From JAFGKM01 sp964413825 (GTDB taxonomy: Bacteria; Ratteibacteria; UBA8468; B48-G9; JAFGKM01), in contig CAYPTS010000015.1 in NCBI GenBank assembly GCA_964413825.1, positions 1-32,084 on the forward strand: a DNA stretch of 32,084 nt, in the 5' to 3' direction. The notes beneath the pieces were generated by a model, which searched no databases, had not been told where the DNA came from, and saw only the letters and a program-made list of their open reading frames with translations. Of the stretch, positions 23,369 through 31,121 are shown piece after piece. Made by a program: the position numbers and the translations under genes. Within the stretch, counting starts at the first letter, position 1; the number at the start of each line of letters is the position of its first letter.

Positions 23369-24108
23369 AATTCTTCCATTTTACCATTGATAATCTTTTT
23401 GACAAAAAAACTTCCTACGATAATGCCGTCTACGTTGTCTTTTATCTGCTCTACCTGTTCGGGCGATGAAATCCCGAAACCCGCGGCTACCGGTACGTTT
23501 GTAATGGATTTGGCCGTTTTAAGTCTTTCTAAAATTTCATCTGCAAAGCCCGCTTTCTGTCCGGTTACGCCTGCCGACGTTACAAAATAGACGAATCCTT
23601 CGGCGTCTTTCAGTATTTTTTCCGCCCTTTTCAACGGAGTGAACGGAGTGATAAAACTGATTGACCTTATCCCGTATTTTTTCAGACTCCTGCGAACATC
23701 TCCGCTTTCCTCGTAAGGCAGGTCAGGGATGACAACCCCGGAAACGCCTGTTTCCGAGCATTTTACGGCAAATTTTGACAGGCCGTACTTATAAACCGGA
23801 TTGTAGTAGGTCATCAGCAGGTACGGTACGCTGACCGAATTCTTCAGGATGCCGCATATCCCGAAAACCTTGTCGGTATTAACCCCTTTTTCAAGCGCCT
23901 TAAAGGATGCGTGCTGAATAACCGGCCCGTCGGCTATGGGGTCGGAAAAGGGTATGCCGAGTTCTATAATATCCGCGCCCGCCTTCGCCGCTTTTTTTAC
24001 AATCTCTACGGTTCCGGCGGCGGATGGAAATCCCGCTGTAAAATAAGCTATGAGCGCCTTGCCGCCTTTTTTCTTTAACTCTGCGAATTTTTCATCTATC
24101 CTGTTCAT
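23311..24108 (-). CDS. trpA: Tryptophan synthase alpha subunit
   Basis: Splits indole-3-glycerol phosphate to indole and glyceraldehyde 3-phosphate, passing indole to TrpB. The 265-residue TIM barrel carries both catalytic residues at the same numbers as in E. coli: Glu49 and Asp60 in IIELGIPFSDPIADGP. FSDPIADGP and GFGISSPEQ are the phosphate- and substrate-site signatures. No good Shine-Dalgarno sequence lies at normal distance; GGGGGTGA is 12 bases upstream and belongs to a repeat. A TATAAA ending five bases before the ATG may act as a weak internal leaderless promoter. Confidence 0.97.
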   Translation of the reverse strand: MNRIDEKFAELKKKGGKALIAYFTAGFPSAAGTVEIVKKAAKAGADIIELGIPFSDPIADGPVIQHASFKALEKGVNTDKVFGICGILKNSVSVPYLLMTYYNPVYKYGLSKFAVKCSETGVSGVVIPDLPYEESGDVRRSLKKYGIRSISFITPFTPLKRAEKILKDAEGFVYFVTSAGVTGQKAGFADEILERLKTAKSITNVPVAAGFGISSPEQVEQIKDNVDGIIVGSFFVKKIINGKMEELWAEIKRLKKPLAGKKGNW

Positions 24109-24120
24109 TTTGTTTTATAG

Positions 24121-24183
24121 TCACCCCCACCCTCCTGCCCCCGATTGCGGCAGGATATCCTCCCCCCTCAAGGGGGAGGAAAA
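24121..24183 (-). repeat. G-rich hairpin repeat, copy 5 (before trpA)
   Basis: Arms CCTCCCCC (24159-24166) and GGGGGAGG (24172-24179) are identical to those of copy 1. On the minus strand a second small hairpin (CCTGCC...GGCAGG) and the tail GGGTGGGGGTGA follow, the same tail as in copy 1. It fills the trpB-trpA gap. Confidence 0.85.
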
Positions 24184-24187
24184 ATGG

Positions 24188-25378
24188 TTAGATGGCATTT
24201 TCTATCATGGCGACTTCTGCAACATCTTTATCGCCTCTTCCCGAAAGACAAACAATGACCACGTCGTCAATTTTAAACCTTTTTTTATTTTTTATAAGCC
24301 AGCCTACCGCATGCGCCGACTCGAGAGCGGGGATAATCCCTTCGGTTTCACTGAGCAGATGGAACCCGTTCAGCGCATCCCTGTCAGTTGCATAATCATA
24401 CTCCGCCCTGCCGGTCTCCTTGTAGAAGGAATGTTCCGGACCAACTCCGGGGTAATCAAGTCCCGCCGATACCGAATGTGTCGGTATAATCTGGCCGTAT
24501 TTATCCTGCAGAACATATGAAAAACTGCCGTGAAGCACTCCTTTACTGCCTTTTACAAGGGTAGCGGAATGTTTCTCGGTGCTTACCCCAAGTCCGCCCG
24601 CCTCCACCCCTATAAATTTGACCGTCAGCTCTCTATAAAAGGGATAGAACAGGCCTATGCTGTTGCTTCCGCCGCCCACGCAGGCAACCAGATAATCCGG
24701 AAGCCGTTTTTCTTTTTTCAGCACCTGTTTTTTCGACTCAATACCTATAACAGACTGAAAATCTCTCACTATTTCGGGATAAGGATGCGGACCTACGACC
24801 GACCCGATAACATAGTGGGTATCCGCAAAATTGCCTATCCAGTCGCGCATTGCCTCGTTTATGGCATCCTTTAATGTCTTACTGCCGGACCTTACGGAAA
24901 CGACTTCCGACCCGAGCAATTTCATACGGTAAACATTAAGTTTCTGCCTTTCGCAGTCTGTTTCGCCCATGTACACGCGGCACTTCATTTTCATAAGTGC
25001 GGTGGCGGTTGCCGTCGCGACCCCGTGCTGACCCGCTCCGGTTTCGGCGATTATCCGTTTCTTGCCCATCTTCTTTGCGAGAAGCACCTGCCCGAGGGTA
25101 TTGTTTATCTTGTGCGCGCCGGTAAACGCAAGGTCTTCCCTTTTAAGGTATACCCTGCATCCGCTGATACTGCTCAAATTTTCCGCAAAATAAAGCGGCG
25201 TGGGTCTTCCGGCATACTCGGCAAGAAGATATGCCAGTTCCTCTCTGAAACCACTTTGCCTTGAAATTGCCCTGTATCCACGTTCAAGCTCGTCAATTGG
25301 CGGCATCAGCGTTTCAGGCGCAAACATACCCCCGAACTCACCGTATTTCCCAAGTTTATCAGGCAGTTTATTAACCAT
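24188..25378 (-). CDS. trpB: Tryptophan synthase beta subunit, TrpB1 type
   Basis: A PLP enzyme condensing indole with serine to give tryptophan, working in a complex with TrpA. At 396 residues it has the classical TrpB1 length. The PLP lysine is Lys90 in TGAHKINN, and CVGGGSNSIG binds the cofactor phosphate. The N-terminal GKYGEFGGMFAPETLM is typical. The start at 25378 is chosen by homology; it overlaps the trpF stop by eight bases. An in-frame ATG at 25456 lies inside trpF and is rejected. A second, TrpB2-type gene is two genes upstream. Confidence 0.97.
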   Translation of the reverse strand: MVNKLPDKLGKYGEFGGMFAPETLMPPIDELERGYRAISRQSGFREELAYLLAEYAGRPTPLYFAENLSSISGCRVYLKREDLAFTGAHKINNTLGQVLLAKKMGKKRIIAETGAGQHGVATATATALMKMKCRVYMGETDCERQKLNVYRMKLLGSEVVSVRSGSKTLKDAINEAMRDWIGNFADTHYVIGSVVGPHPYPEIVRDFQSVIGIESKKQVLKKEKRLPDYLVACVGGGSNSIGLFYPFYRELTVKFIGVEAGGLGVSTEKHSATLVKGSKGVLHGSFSYVLQDKYGQIIPTHSVSAGLDYPGVGPEHSFYKETGRAEYDYATDRDALNGFHLLSETEGIIPALESAHAVGWLIKNKKRFKIDDVVIVCLSGRGDKDVAEVAMIENAI

Positions 25379-26000
25379 GAATATTTTCCAGAAGCTTGCG
25401 GATTTTTTCCCTGTCTTTCCTGCCGGGCGAAGACTCCACCCCGGATGCAACGTCAATGCCGTAAGGACTGAATCCTTTTAATACGTCTTTTACGTTTTCA
25501 GGAGTGATTCCGCCGGCAAGAAATATCTTGCTCCACGGCAACCCCGACCTTTTCAGAAGTTCGGAATTGATTCGTTTGCCGGTACCGCCGCGGATTTTAC
25601 CGTCATACGCATCCATGAGAAAAAAATCCGGTTTATATTTTTCAATTCCGGACAACAAGTCCTTTTCGTTTTTGGGACTGAGAGCTTTTATGACAATTGT
25701 TCCGGGGAATCCCTTTTTGATTTTTCCAACAAGTTCAGGCGGCTCATCCCCGTGCAACTGCACTCCCGAAAGGTTCAGCGCCGCCATAGATTCAAAAAGA
25801 GTTTTTTCGTCAGGATTTACGAATACTCCTATGCTCATCAAACCGCAGGGAAGGTTTTCAAGAAGTCTTTCCGCCCTTTCAACGGGAACGTATCTTGGAC
25901 TTTTGCCGTAAAAATTTATCCCGATTATATCAATCCCGAGAGAAAGGGCATCTTCTATATCCCTTCTCACGGTAAACCCGCATATCTTTACCTTCACCAT
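25371..26000 (-). CDS. trpF: Phosphoribosylanthranilate isomerase
   Basis: Isomerises N-(5-phosphoribosyl)anthranilate in tryptophan synthesis. The 209-residue TIM barrel starts VKVKICGFT, with the catalytic cysteine in KICG, followed by GINFYGKSPRYV, VQLHGDE and the aspartate in LLMDAYDG-like FLMDAYDG. The C-terminus has FLAGGITPENV and GIDVASGVE, the phosphate-binding loops. It starts two bases after the trpB2 stop and has no clear Shine-Dalgarno site, so translation probably depends on coupling. It lies between two different trpB genes. Confidence 0.95.
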   Translation of the reverse strand: MVKVKICGFTVRRDIEDALSLGIDIIGINFYGKSPRYVPVERAERLLENLPCGLMSIGVFVNPDEKTLFESMAALNLSGVQLHGDEPPELVGKIKKGFPGTIVIKALSPKNEKDLLSGIEKYKPDFFLMDAYDGKIRGGTGKRINSELLKRSGLPWSKIFLAGGITPENVKDVLKGFSPYGIDVASGVESSPGRKDREKIRKLLENIHG

Positions 26001-26002
26001 CT

Positions 26003-27346
26003 TTATTCTATATCAGGCAAATCGGAAAGCGCGGCTCTTATTTTCTCTTCGGGATAGTCATAGTCCTCAAGTTTTCCCTCGAAGTATGCCTGGTAAGAAG
26101 CCATATCAAAGTGCCCGTGTCCGGAATGGTTGTAAACGATAACCTTCCCTTCCGGCGCATCCTTGGCTTCGACCGCCACCGCCCTTATTGCGTGAGCAGT
26201 CTCGGGCGCCGGCAGGAATCCTTCCGTCTGCGCAAAAAGCACCGCCGCTTCGAAACACTCTTTCTGGTGGTAGGACACCGCTTCGATAAGTTTGTTTTCA
26301 AGAAGGTGCGCCACAATCGGAGCAACGCCGTGATACCTCAAACCTCCCGCGTGTATTCCGGGCGGTATGAAGTTGTGCCCGAGCGTAAACATCTTGAGAA
26401 GCGGAGTGGTGCAGGCGGTATCGCCAAAATCGTATTTATACAGTCCTTTCGTCAGCGTGGGGCATGCTTTCGGCTCAACAGCGACAAACCGTATGTTCTG
26501 TCCCTTAATCTTGGCAGGCATAAAAGGCAGTACAAAACCTGCAAAGTTACTTCCTCCTCCCACGCATCCGACCATAACATCCGGCGTCTCGCCGGCAACC
26601 TTCAACTGTTTCTGAACCTCCAATCCGACTACCGTCTGGTGCAGCATAACGTGGTTCAAAACACTCCCGAGCGAATATTTGGTATCCTCTCTGGCAACCG
26701 CATCTTCTATCGCTTCCGATATGGCAATACCCAGACTGCCGGGACAGACAGGGTCGTCCTTCAAAACCCGCCTGCCAAAGTTGGTGTTTTCCGAGGGAGA
26801 TGCGTACATCGTCGCTCCCCACGTCTGCGCCATAAGTTTTCTGTAAGGTTTCTGGTTATATGAAACCTTCACCATATAGACGATGCATTCCAAATCGAAC
26901 ATCTTGCAACTGAATGCAAGCGCACTGCCCCACTGTCCGGCGCCGGTTTCCGTGGTTATCCTTTTCACGCCTGCCACCTTGTTGTAGTATGCCTGCGCGA
27001 TAGCGGTATTAGGCTTGTGGGAGCCCGGAGGCGATACGGATTCGTCTTTGAAATAAATTCTCGCTTTGGTTTTCAGCGCCTTTTCGAAATTCTTTGCCCG
27101 CCGCAGAGGCGTCGGACGATACAGTCTGTAAACATCAAGGATAGGGTCGGGTATCTCTATCCATCGTTCCGGAGACATTTCCTGCTCAATCAGGGACATC
27201 GGAAAAATCGGCAGAAGGTCCTCCGGTTTAATTGGCTGTTTCGTTCCCGGATGCATAACGGGCGGAAGAGGCTTGGGAAAATCCGGCAAAATGTTGTACC
27301 ACTTCTGAGGCATTTCCTTTTCCGACAATAGTATCTTATTATCCAT
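26003..27346 (-). CDS. TrpB-like PLP enzyme, TrpB2 type
   Basis: A 447-residue tryptophan synthase beta-like enzyme of the TrpB2 group, longer than TrpB1. It has the TrpB2 N-terminus (WYNILPDFP, then MSLIEQEMS). The PLP lysine is Lys111 in PPGSHKPN, and ETGAGQWGSAL and CVGGGSNFAG are present. TrpB2 proteins generally lack the TrpA interaction region. They act as stand-alone indole-to-tryptophan enzymes and have been suggested to salvage indole or, in some species, use O-phosphoserine. AGGAGG seven bases before the ATG is an excellent ribosome binding site, the best in this unit. The family is certain; why both types are kept in one unit is open. Confidence 0.92.
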   Translation of the reverse strand: MDNKILLSEKEMPQKWYNILPDFPKPLPPVMHPGTKQPIKPEDLLPIFPMSLIEQEMSPERWIEIPDPILDVYRLYRPTPLRRAKNFEKALKTKARIYFKDESVSPPGSHKPNTAIAQAYYNKVAGVKRITTETGAGQWGSALAFSCKMFDLECIVYMVKVSYNQKPYRKLMAQTWGATMYASPSENTNFGRRVLKDDPVCPGSLGIAISEAIEDAVAREDTKYSLGSVLNHVMLHQTVVGLEVQKQLKVAGETPDVMVGCVGGGSNFAGFVLPFMPAKIKGQNIRFVAVEPKACPTLTKGLYKYDFGDTACTTPLLKMFTLGHNFIPPGIHAGGLRYHGVAPIVAHLLENKLIEAVSYHQKECFEAAVLFAQTEGFLPAPETAHAIRAVAVEAKDAPEGKVIVYNHSGHGHFDMASYQAYFEGKLEDYDYPEEKIRAALSDLPDIE

Positions 27347-27363
27347 TTCCTTCCTCCTGTGTT

Positions 27364-28140
27364 TTACAACAGTTCCTTTATTTTTCTTTCTGCATCACTG
27401 CTTTTCAGTATAGACTCGCCTATAAGAGCCCCCTTCAATCCCGCTTTTCTCAATGCGTCAATATCACTGCGGCATCTTATTCCGCTTTCACCTATGACAG
27501 TCATTTTACCCTGCGGGACAAATTTAATCAAATTCAGCGCAACATTCAGGTCAGTCTTCAGATTTTCAAGGTTGCGGTTGTTTATGCCGAGAATTTTGTC
27601 ATCCCAATTTTTCACCAGGCGCATAGCCCTATCCAGTTCCTCTTCGGAATGGACCTCGACAAGAACTTCCAACTCGAATTGCTCCGCAGTATTCGCCAGT
27701 TTTAAAAACTCATCGTCGGAAAGTATTTTCAGTATCAGGAGAACCGCATCCGCGCCGTATATCCGGCCTTCCATAATCTGGTACGGGTCGAAAATAAAAT
27801 CCTTCATCAAAAGCGGCAGTCCGACCGTTTTTCTGACTGTTTTCAAATCATCGGCGGAGCCGTAAAAAAAAGGTTCGCATGTAAGCACTGATATCCCGGA
27901 AACCCCTGCTTTAAAATAAGACAGCGCCTTTTCCTCGAGATTGAGATTTTTATCTATGATTCCGGCGGACGGCGAACCCCGCTTCACTTCACCTATTATT
28001 CCAAAATCTTCCTTATCCAGAGTTTTTTTCAAACTGCGGGAACTTCCGGCAAGGTTTTCCTGAAGTTTTTCCAACAAGGATGCATTTTTTTTTGCGGCAA
28101 TTATCTTCCTCTTTTCTGCAAGTATCCTTTCAAGAATCAT
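27364..28140 (-). CDS. trpC: Indole-3-glycerol phosphate synthase
   Basis: Closes the indole ring in tryptophan synthesis. The 258-residue TIM barrel has the catalytic lysine in GEVKRGSPSAG (~residues 50-60), VLTCEPFFYGS, LLMKDFIFDPYQI with the second catalytic lysine, and LGINNRNLENLKTD. GESGI near the C-terminus binds phosphate. It overlaps trpD by four bases (ATGA). It is not fused to trpF, unlike in E. coli. Confidence 0.97.
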   Translation of the reverse strand: MILERILAEKRKIIAAKKNASLLEKLQENLAGSSRSLKKTLDKEDFGIIGEVKRGSPSAGIIDKNLNLEEKALSYFKAGVSGISVLTCEPFFYGSADDLKTVRKTVGLPLLMKDFIFDPYQIMEGRIYGADAVLLILKILSDDEFLKLANTAEQFELEVLVEVHSEEELDRAMRLVKNWDDKILGINNRNLENLKTDLNVALNLIKFVPQGKMTVIGESGIRCRSDIDALRKAGLKGALIGESILKSSDAERKIKELL

Positions 28141-29150
28141 CCTTCGGCCGCCTCCAGCAAACCGTTAAACTTTTTGATGCACGTCCCGTTTTCGAGTGTT
28201 TTTTTTCCCAGGGCGATACCCTCTTTTACGTTTTTAACGGCACCTCCGGCCTTCAGGAGAAAAGCGGTGTTCAATAAAACCACGTCCCGCATGGGTCCTT
28301 TTTCCCTGCCGCTTATTATGTCGGACATAATTTTGCCGTTTGTTTGGACGTCTCCGCCTTTCAGGTCGTTCATCGAGCATTTCTTGAAATTGAAGTCCTG
28401 CGGGTAGATTTCAAACTCCTCTATCCTGCTTTCCGTTATTTCCGAGACATACGTCCTGCCGGTAAGAGATATCTCGTCTATGCCGTCCTCGGAATGCACG
28501 ACAAAACCCCTGATGCCGAGTTTCTGGAAAACCGGAGGGATAATCCTCATCAGGTTATAATCGCTCACCCCCATAATCTGCACGTTGGAACATGCGGGGT
28601 TGCACAGCGGACCTATGATGTTAAATACGGTTCTGAAGCCGAGTTCCTTCCGTATCGGGGCAACGTTTTTCATCGCTTTGTGGTACAACGGAGCAAAAAG
28701 GAAGGCAAAACCGTGCTCATTCAAAAGGGACTCGCTTACGGAAGGTTCCATGTCTATGCGGTATCCCGCGTTTTCGAGAACGTCGGCACTGCCGCATCTG
28801 CTCGTGACCGACCGGTTCCCATGCTTTGCAACGGTCAGGCCGCAGGAAAAACCCAGTATGGCGGTACAGGTCGAGATATTAAACGTGCCGGAAAAATCGC
28901 CGCCGGTTCCGCAGGTGTCGCATACGATTCCCCTGCCTGAAACGCTTATCTTTGTCGCCTTGTCTCTTAAAAGTTTCGCCGCACCGGCAATTTCCGAAGG
29001 CTGTTCGCCCTTTATCCTCAACAACGACAGGAAAGCGGCGGACTGCACGGGAGACACCTTTTCCTCCATGATGTCCCTGAAAACATCGTAACTTTCCGCT
29101 TCATCGAGGGCTTTTTTCTCGAGGAGTTTATCAAAAATTTCCTTTTCCAT
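28137..29150 (-). CDS. trpD: Anthranilate phosphoribosyltransferase
   Basis: Transfers phosphoribose from PRPP to anthranilate. The 337-residue protein has the PRPP-binding loop DTCGTGGDFSGTFNIST (~residues 79-95) and KHGNRSVTSRCGSADVLE (~107-124). It is the monofunctional enzyme without a TrpG domain. It is the first gene of the unit; trpE and trpG are not in the window, so anthranilate synthase is encoded elsewhere. Its promoter is the clearest in the window and leaves no leader, so neither a leader peptide nor an attenuator can precede it on this transcript. Confidence 0.97.
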   Translation of the reverse strand: MEKEIFDKLLEKKALDEAESYDVFRDIMEEKVSPVQSAAFLSLLRIKGEQPSEIAGAAKLLRDKATKISVSGRGIVCDTCGTGGDFSGTFNISTCTAILGFSCGLTVAKHGNRSVTSRCGSADVLENAGYRIDMEPSVSESLLNEHGFAFLFAPLYHKAMKNVAPIRKELGFRTVFNIIGPLCNPACSNVQIMGVSDYNLMRIIPPVFQKLGIRGFVVHSEDGIDEISLTGRTYVSEITESRIEEFEIYPQDFNFKKCSMNDLKGGDVQTNGKIMSDIISGREKGPMRDVVLLNTAFLLKAGGAVKNVKEGIALGKKTLENGTCIKKFNGLLEAAEG

Positions 29151-29156
29151 CCTTCT

Positions 29157-29185
29157 ATTCTAAAACATCACCTTCTGCCTGTCAA
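29157..29185 (-). promoter_or_regulatory. Leaderless promoter of the trp unit
   Basis: On the minus strand a perfect TTGACA (29180-29185) is followed after 17 bases by TAGAAT (29157-29162), which ends exactly six bases before the trpD ATG. The six bases are AGAAGG, too close to the ATG to act as a Shine-Dalgarno sequence. No operator palindrome stands out within the core promoter. Confidence 0.85.
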
Positions 29186-29190
29186 TCTCT

Positions 29191-29466
29191 GGAGAAATTC
29201 CTCTGTAAGAATTATTGATACGGAGAGAAAAGGAAAGAGTTGACGGCGAGTGCGTAAGCACAGCAACAAGACAAGGTGAAAAGCACCAAGCGTTCGGACG
29301 ATTACCTTACTCGGAGCTGTTTGAGTCCGCCGAAACGGGCGGGCGAGTTCTCCGAGAGTCCGATTTCACCGTAGTCCTTGTCTGTGCTGAAGCCAAAGGC
29401 GCAGCCTGTTTCGAGCACGGAAACTGCTTTCTTTTCTCTCTATTTCCTTATAGAGGAATTTTAGTG
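29191..29466. repeat. Structured element with terminal inverted repeats, copy 1
   Basis: This fills the 316-base gap between trpD and the downstream cassette, apart from the trp promoter. The ends are inverted: GAAATTCCTCTGTAA (29194-29208) pairs with the sequence at 29448-29462 at 13 of 15 positions, and the similarity continues into GAGAGAAAAG on both sides. Inside are further stems: AGACAAGG (29269) with CCTTGTCT (29375), TCGGAC with GTCCGA, CTCGGAG with CTCCGAG, and a small GTGC-GTAA-GCAC hairpin near 29251. A plus-strand frame crosses it but shows no recognisable protein. It looks like a MITE-like element or a structured RNA; no transposase is seen. Confidence 0.65.
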
Positions 29467-31104
29467 TCAGATGGAAAGGGCGCCTTTCAGGGCGGAGTCC
29501 TTTGCCCCTGCTTCGATAACGGCAATCACCCTGCGCGCCTGTTCAGGTTTTACCGCCAGTTCCTCTCCCATCAACAGGTGGTCGGCGATATTCCTGTAGT
29601 ATTGTGTCCACGTGGCCGTTCCTGTATCGAGAACTTTCACGATACCGTCATGAGAAACGCCGGAACTGACGCTTACCACCCTTATTTCATCGAGCTTTGT
29701 AACTTCAATCGCCCCCTTCGTCCCCAGAATCCTCCACTTCGGCCTGCCGACCGCAGCTATGGAAGAAGTAGCGTAATCCGCGGTCACCCCGTTTTCAAAT
29801 TTCATGTACACCTGCCCGTAGTCTTCATTTGTTACCGAGTTCCAGACGATTTTTTTCAGTTCGCCCGTAACGCTCACAACCTTCGAGTCCACAAGATTCA
29901 GCACCCAGTCAAGGAAATGAGCGCCCCAGTCGTACATGATGCCTCCGCTTATCTTCTTGTCGGAACGCCACCAGAACCTCGGATGTCCGTAGCCGGCATT
30001 CCCGCATTCTATGTGAAACACCTGCCCGATGAGCCCCCTGCCGATAACATCCTTAATCGCCAGGTAATCAGAATCCCAGCGCCGGTTATGGAATACGCTC
30101 AGCATTACCTTGTTGTTCCGAGCCGCTTCTATCATGCTGTCCGCCTCCTCGACGGTAATGCAGAACGGTTTTTCCACGATAACGTTCTTACCTGCGTTAA
30201 TGCACTGCAAAGCAGTTTTCGCATGAACGTTATGGGGAAGGATATCCACGACAAGGTCAAGTTCCTTCATATTGAGCATTTCTTCAAGATTAGTAAAGTA
30301 TCCCTTCAATCCGGGCAGGTCTTTCTTTGCCGCTTCGACCCTCTCCGGGTTTATATCGCACATGGCGATTATCTTGAGGCCTTTTGTTGCATCGATAAAA
30401 GTTGAATGGTGCTTCCCCATGCCGAAAGCAGGGCCGTACCCGAGAATACCGCAGTTTATCGTCCTGTCCGGCAGATTCGAACCGGTGCAGTATGCGGCGG
30501 CGCGCACGACAAGTTTCTGGAATTCAGGATGGCTCCACGCCTCTTTCGTATGCCCGTTTGCAAGATAGACCACCCTGCCCTTCCCGTGTTCCCTGGCATA
30601 AGCCAGCGGAATCTCTTTTCCCTGCCACACGGTTTTTAACAGTAATTTCGACCTTGAAGGGTCGTAGTTCTGCATGTGGTACATCTCGTCAAAGAGTGAA
30701 AAGTCGGACATCCTCTCGGTCATATAATGCGACCCGTCCGCAACCTGAACCGGAAATTCATGGTGTTCCGGATGTTTCAGGAACTCCCCGTTCAACATCT
30801 CTATGTAGGCGCGGCTTCCCCTGAAACTGTCCGTGGCGGAATGAATGCCTATGAAACCCCCGCCGTTTTTAATGAACGTCAAAAGTCCTTTCTCCCTTTT
30901 TTCCGTAAGGTCGCCCTTAAAACCTGTCATATAAACCGCCACCGCATCATATCCGCTCTCGGGAAGAGAGGCGAAAGAATTCAGGTCGGCAGTCATATCC
31001 ATTGTAAATCGTCCGTCGGACTGGAGAAGTTCCGTCATCTTTTTTCCTGCCCATTCGGTCGGGTGAAATTCCGGTCCTCCATATACGTACAGTATTTTTT
31101 TCAT
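29467..31104 (-). CDS. ThuA-like domain fused to Gfo/Idh/MocA oxidoreductase
   Basis: A 545-residue two-domain protein. Residues 1-~210 match the ThuA-like trehalose-utilisation fold (class I glutamine amidotransferase-like), with GGGFIGIHSATDSF at 81-94 and YLANGHTKEAWSHPEF near 180-195. Residues ~215-545 are a Gfo/Idh/MocA NAD(P)-dependent sugar oxidoreductase with Rossmann motif GILGYGPAFGMG, the catalytic lysine in EKPF (311-314) and DWGAHFLDW with His396. ThuA-type proteins act in 3-keto sugar metabolism, so the fusion may couple oxidation of a glycoside to a later step. No signal peptide is seen. GAGG eight bases upstream supports the start. The substrate is unknown. Confidence 0.9.
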   Translation of the reverse strand: MKKILYVYGGPEFHPTEWAGKKMTELLQSDGRFTMDMTADLNSFASLPESGYDAVAVYMTGFKGDLTEKREKGLLTFIKNGGGFIGIHSATDSFRGSRAYIEMLNGEFLKHPEHHEFPVQVADGSHYMTERMSDFSLFDEMYHMQNYDPSRSKLLLKTVWQGKEIPLAYAREHGKGRVVYLANGHTKEAWSHPEFQKLVVRAAAYCTGSNLPDRTINCGILGYGPAFGMGKHHSTFIDATKGLKIIAMCDINPERVEAAKKDLPGLKGYFTNLEEMLNMKELDLVVDILPHNVHAKTALQCINAGKNVIVEKPFCITVEEADSMIEAARNNKVMLSVFHNRRWDSDYLAIKDVIGRGLIGQVFHIECGNAGYGHPRFWWRSDKKISGGIMYDWGAHFLDWVLNLVDSKVVSVTGELKKIVWNSVTNEDYGQVYMKFENGVTADYATSSIAAVGRPKWRILGTKGAIEVTKLDEIRVVSVSSGVSHDGIVKVLDTGTATWTQYYRNIADHLLMGEELAVKPEQARRVIAVIEAGAKDSALKGALSI

Positions 31105-31121
31105 TGTGTCATCCTCTTTTT

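Noticed and set aside
24109..24120. A firm leaderless promoter for trpA
   Set aside because: TATAAA ends five, not six, bases before the ATG, has no good -35 and sits inside an operon, so I mention it only as a possibility.
25379..25456. Longer N-terminus for TrpB
   Set aside because: It lies wholly inside trpF in another frame and is not part of TrpB homology.
29215..30405. A 396-codon plus-strand open frame starting in the structured element
   Set aside because: Most of it is antisense to the Gfo/Idh domain. The first ~80 codons lie in the repeat, and copy 2 encodes a similar short peptide at its end, but there is no ribosome binding site or recognisable protein, so I kept it as repeat only.
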